Shown piece by piece: positions 63,857 through 64,000 of a stretch of DNA of 64,000 nt. Made by a program: the position numbers and the translations under genes. Position 1 is the first letter of the stretch; each line of letters opens with the position of its first letter. Source of the stretch: SZUA-547 sp963669265 (GTDB lineage: Bacteria > Pseudomonadota > Alphaproteobacteria > Rhodobacterales > Rhodobacteraceae); assembly GCA_963669265.1 (NCBI GenBank), contig OY769916.1:1550001-1614000 (forward strand), read 5' to 3'. Below the pieces are notes generated by a model that had not been told where the DNA came from, made no database searches, and worked only from the letters and a program-made list of their open reading frames with translations.

Positions 63857-63920
63857 GACGGGCCGGCCTCCAATTCGTGTTTACCCCGGCCCCCAGCGTG
63901 AAACTGTCCGAACCACATGG

Positions 63921-64000
63921 TCATCGCCCGCCCGCTTCATCGCGTTTATCGAATAACCGAGCGAACACCTCTTCGGCGAAATCCGCCGCAGCGTCCTGCT
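63921..64000 (-). CDS. C-terminal end of a gene running off the window, unknown product
   Basis: On the minus strand a frame enters from the right edge and stops with TGA at 63923-63921. The visible 25 residues (ending FARLFDKRDEAGGR) are charged and helical. It lies 64 nt upstream of the response regulator in the same direction. It could be a secreted or PepSY-type protein, as often precedes such two-component pairs, but too little is visible to say. Confidence 0.35.
   Translation of the reverse strand, partial: QDAAADFAEEVFARLFDKRDEAGGR

Overview
The window looks like a chromosomal segment from a high-GC marine-type alphaproteobacterium, most likely in or near the Rhodobacterales (Roseobacter relatives). 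The main pointers are an RpoH1-type heat-shock sigma factor beside an RluA/RluD pseudouridine synthase and a DUF6476-like protein, a GapR/DUF2312 gene next to a DUF1244 gene, a small secreted protein of the type often mislabelled 'AAA+ family ATPase' in that order, and separate carB and greA genes. This placement comes from recalled family resemblance, not from a database search. Coding density is very high: many same-strand neighbours overlap by 4 nt (ATGA/GTGA) and three convergent pairs share 4-nt overlapping stop codons.

Layout. 1-5.9 kb: the 3' part of pheT, a peptidoglycan muramidase, ald with a divergent Lrp-type regulator, a lipase-like hydrolase, and an azlC-azlD exporter. 6-11 kb: a tightly overlapped molybdenum-cofactor operon (fdhD, a YcxB-like membrane protein, mobA, mobB, moeA, an MFS carrier). 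11-19.9 kb: an unknown coiled-coil membrane protein, greA, a lipoprotein, carB, a KefB/C-type exchanger and rpsD with a clear promoter and terminator. 19.9-25.5 kb: a secreted metallo-beta-lactamase-fold hydrolase coupled to a small unknown gene, a divergent transmembrane winged-helix/TPR protein, an M42 peptidase and a quinone-oxidoreductase-like gene behind a strong palindrome. 25.6-34.1 kb: MFS carriers, an adrenodoxin-type ferredoxin, a secreted protein, a C26 amidotransferase, an SDR, a flavin monooxygenase, and a divergent AraC/methyltransferase pair.

34.2-43.8 kb: an unknown envelope protein, rpmI-rplT, a cysteine-synthase/glutaredoxin fusion overlapping a von Willebrand-type secreted protein, DoxX, pyk, then N-formylglutamate amidohydrolase, a YbdK-type carboxylate-amine ligase, DUF1244 and gapR. 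43.8-49 kb: an orphan NtrC-type regulator, an OmpA-family lipoprotein, a small secreted protein and oligoendopeptidase F. 49-51.2 kb is a lower-GC accessory patch: a GT39-like membrane glycosyltransferase followed by about 600 bp of AT-rich sequence without a gene. 51.2-64 kb: rpoH, rluD (start codon overlapping the divergent DUF6476 gene), tRNA-Glu(CTC), an SLC13-type transporter, aroQ, a TerB-DnaJ protein, an acetyltransferase coupled to a 47-residue membrane peptide, a fused 5-oxoprolinase/hydantoinase, a small membrane protein and an OmpR/PhoQ-like two-component system.

This is mostly core chromosome. I see no insertion sequence, prophage, integrase, CRISPR array or recognisable defence cassette. 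The points most worth a second look are the cysteine synthase-glutaredoxin fusion with its coupled vWA protein, the secreted hydrolase/small protein/TPR-regulator locus, the low-GC glycosyltransferase island and its non-coding tail, the 47-residue gene at 57.8 kb, and several operator-like repeats.
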